In this document: one piece after another, positions 62,709-64,000 of the stretch
Layout of the letters: each line of letters opens with the position of its first letter
How positions within the stretch are numbered: position 1 is the first letter of the stretch
Assembly: GCA_016714565.1 (NCBI GenBank)
Contig: JADKDM010000012.1
Location: 109,286-173,285, forward strand
From: Candidatus Villigracilis propinquus
GTDB lineage: Bacteria; Chloroflexota; Anaerolineae; Anaerolineales; Villigracilaceae
Length of the DNA: 64,000 bases
Reading direction: 5' to 3'
The notes under the pieces: generated by a model
The model's database searches: none
Seen by the model: only the letters and a program-made list of their open reading frames with translations
Told to the model about the DNA's origin: nothing
Translations under genes and position numbers: made by a program

Positions 62709-63194
62709 ATGAATACACAAGAACGCAACGAAAAGATCGAACTGTACGGGCGTGGATTCGACTTATTGAAAGCGGCGCTGGCTGAGGTCCCGCAAGAGGC
62801 GATGAAGTGGAAGCCAGAGCCAAAAGAGTGGAGCGTCCACGAGATCATCATCCACATCGCGGACAGTGAGACCAATTCCGCACTGCGCGCGCGAAAATTG
62901 ATCGTGGAGCCAGGCGGCACGTTGATGGGCTACGATCAGGATAAGTGGGCAACCGAATTGAACTATCACGAACACAATCTCGAAGATGCGCTGGAAGCAA
63001 CCCGCATTGCCAGAAAAACAACGTATGAATTATTGAAACGCCAGCCAGAGGAAGTATTCACGCACTGGATCAAGCACCCCGAAGTGGAAGGCCAATACAC
63101 CTTCGATAAATGGGTTGATATTTATTCGCGTCATATCCCGGGACATATTGAGCAGATCAAAAACAATGTCACATTGTGGAAGGCGCAGCAATGA
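62709..63194 (+). CDS. DinB-like family protein
   Basis: A 161-aa four-helix DinB/YfiT-like protein. Typical metal-ligand His positions are seen in EIIIHIADSE, and near the C-terminus in YSRHIPGHIEQI. Members are metal-dependent, and some are thiol transferases; no specific function can be assigned. AAGGAAAA precedes the ATG. Its stop overlaps the ATG of the dehydrogenase (ATGA), so it is co-translated with fatty-acyl metabolism. Confidence 0.87.
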   Translation: MNTQERNEKIELYGRGFDLLKAALAEVPQEAMKWKPEPKEWSVHEIIIHIADSETNSALRARKLIVEPGGTLMGYDQDKWATELNYHEHNLEDALEATRIARKTTYELLKRQPEEVFTHWIKHPEVEGQYTFDKWVDIYSRHIPGHIEQIKNNVTLWKAQQ

Positions 63195-64000
63195 CCATCA
63201 AACACATCTTCATCATCGGTGCAGGGACAATGGGCAACGGCATCGCGCAGGTTGCAGCGACATCGGGCTATCAAGTGACCTGCATGGACGTGCAGCCTGC
63301 CGCGCTCGAAAAAGCCAAAGCGACCATCGCCAAATCCACGGCGAAGCTGGTGGAAAAAGGGACGCTGACCGCGGAACAAAAAGCCTCGGCAGATGCCATT
63401 CAATTCGTGACGGACATGAGCACGATGAAAGATGCCGACCTCGTCATTGAAGCCGCCACCGAAAACCCCGAATTGAAATTCAAGATCTTCAAAGACATGG
63501 ACGCCAACGCCCGCGAAGGCGTAATTCTGGCAAGCAACACTTCGTCGATTTCGATCACCAAGATCGCAGCAGTGACCAGCCGTCCCGATAAAGTGATCGG
63601 CATGCATTTCATGAATCCCGTGCCGTTGATGAAACTCGTCGAAGTCATCCGCGGACTTGGCACATCGGACGAAACCACAAAGACCATCGTGGACTTGTGC
63701 AAGGTGATGGGCAAGGAACCCGTGGAAGCCAACGACTCGCCTGGGTTCATCTCGAACCGCATCCTCTGCCCGATGATCAACGAAGCGGTCTTCGCTTTGC
63801 AGGAAAATGTCGGCACACCTGAGGCGATTGACCAGGTGATGAAGCTGGGCATGAATCATCCCATGGGACCGCTCACCCTCGCGGACCTGATCGGTCTGGA
63901 CGTGGTGCTGTTCGTGATGGAAGTGTTGCAAAGAGACTTGGGTGAGGATAAATACCGCCCCGCGTATTTGCTGCGCAAGATGGTGGATGCGGGTTATTTG
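63191..64000 (+). CDS. 3-hydroxyacyl-CoA dehydrogenase (3-hydroxybutyryl-CoA type), cut by window end
   Basis: 270 codons are present and the gene continues past the edge. The N-terminal Rossmann fold has IGAGTMGNGIAQ; the catalytic His is in GMHFMNPVPLMKLVEVIRG, with SNTSSISI and NDSPGFISNRI further markers. It uses NAD(P)+ on 3-hydroxyacyl-CoA. With the thiolase two genes upstream it suggests acetoacetyl-CoA to 3-hydroxybutyryl-CoA conversion. Confidence 0.92.
   Translation, partial: MTIKHIFIIGAGTMGNGIAQVAATSGYQVTCMDVQPAALEKAKATIAKSTAKLVEKGTLTAEQKASADAIQFVTDMSTMKDADLVIEAATENPELKFKIFKDMDANAREGVILASNTSSISITKIAAVTSRPDKVIGMHFMNPVPLMKLVEVIRGLGTSDETTKTIVDLCKVMGKEPVEANDSPGFISNRILCPMINEAVFALQENVGTPEAIDQVMKLGMNHPMGPLTLADLIGLDVVLFVMEVLQRDLGEDKYRPAYLLRKMVDAGYL

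Overview
The window looks like a chromosomal segment of a Chloroflexota bacterium, most likely class Anaerolineae. This is an inference from gene content: DUF3048 and DUF5667/DUF5666 proteins, BMP-type nucleoside ABC transporters with Ala/Thr/Glu/Pro-rich lipoprotein linkers, two-domain lycopene cyclase and F420-type oxidoreductase. No rRNA, tRNA, CRISPR array, phage or transposase gene was recognised. Both edges cut genes: an MFS transporter on the left and a 3-hydroxyacyl-CoA dehydrogenase on the right.

Layout. 0-7.5 kb (+ strand): end of an MFS transporter, then a run of an unknown protein, a frameshifted DNA photolyase, a DUF3267-type membrane protease, an alpha/beta hydrolase, a cytochrome P450, a two-domain lycopene cyclase and a small PPOX/F420-type oxidoreductase, then a DedA protein. 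The combination resembles the photolyase/P450/lycopene-cyclase light-response cluster of Thermus. 7.5-12.4 kb (- strand): MATE exporter, polyprenyl-phosphate glycosyltransferase, AI-2E/PerM permease, threonine synthase.

12.5-38.3 kb (- strand throughout) is a purine catabolism island. From its upstream end (high coordinates) it holds 8-oxoguanine deaminase, two small membrane proteins, adenine deaminase, a GntR/HutC regulator (frameshifted), YgeY-type hydrolase, a histidine phosphatase, YgeW-type carbamoyltransferase, an S23-type four-helix-bundle gene, carbamate kinase and a GT-C-like membrane protein. Two complete BMP-type nucleoside/purine ABC transporter operons follow; the second is headed by another GntR regulator and ends in the FAD and fused FeS-Mo subunits of a xanthine dehydrogenase. 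Together the genes could import purine nucleosides or bases, deaminate and oxidise them toward urate, and recover ATP through a carbamoyl-transfer/carbamate-kinase branch. The ygeX, hyuA and ygfK partners known from E. coli and gut clusters are not in the window.

38.5-45.7 kb: a small RRM RNA-binding protein, a diheme cytochrome c, a very large 41-heme cytochrome c built of triheme repeats, an MFS transporter and an isoprenylcysteine methyltransferase-like protein. 45.8-57.5 kb: HerA-like ATPase, ECF sigma factor with its DUF5667/DUF5666 partner, a GT-C-like membrane protein, a DUF5666-like lipoprotein with a frameshifted Asn/Asp/Ser-rich tail, a two-HKD phospholipase D-like lipoprotein, MurJ, a divergent PAP2 protein and exonuclease VII (xseB, xseA). 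57.7-64 kb: HIT hydrolase, DUF3048 lipoprotein with an inserted SdrD B-like domain, AlkD-like protein, truncated haemoglobin, acetyl-CoA acetyltransferase, DinB-like protein and 3-hydroxyacyl-CoA dehydrogenase.

Two things cut across the gene map. First, the segment is rich in short repeats: degenerate 7-bp-periodic arrays that repeatedly overlap stop codons and occur twice inside reading frames, and two palindromic REP/MITE-like families. Second, there are signs of imperfect sequence: two poly-G tracts (27 and 35 G) at gene ends, and three single-base frameshifts in otherwise intact genes. Several gene boundaries were corrected for these.
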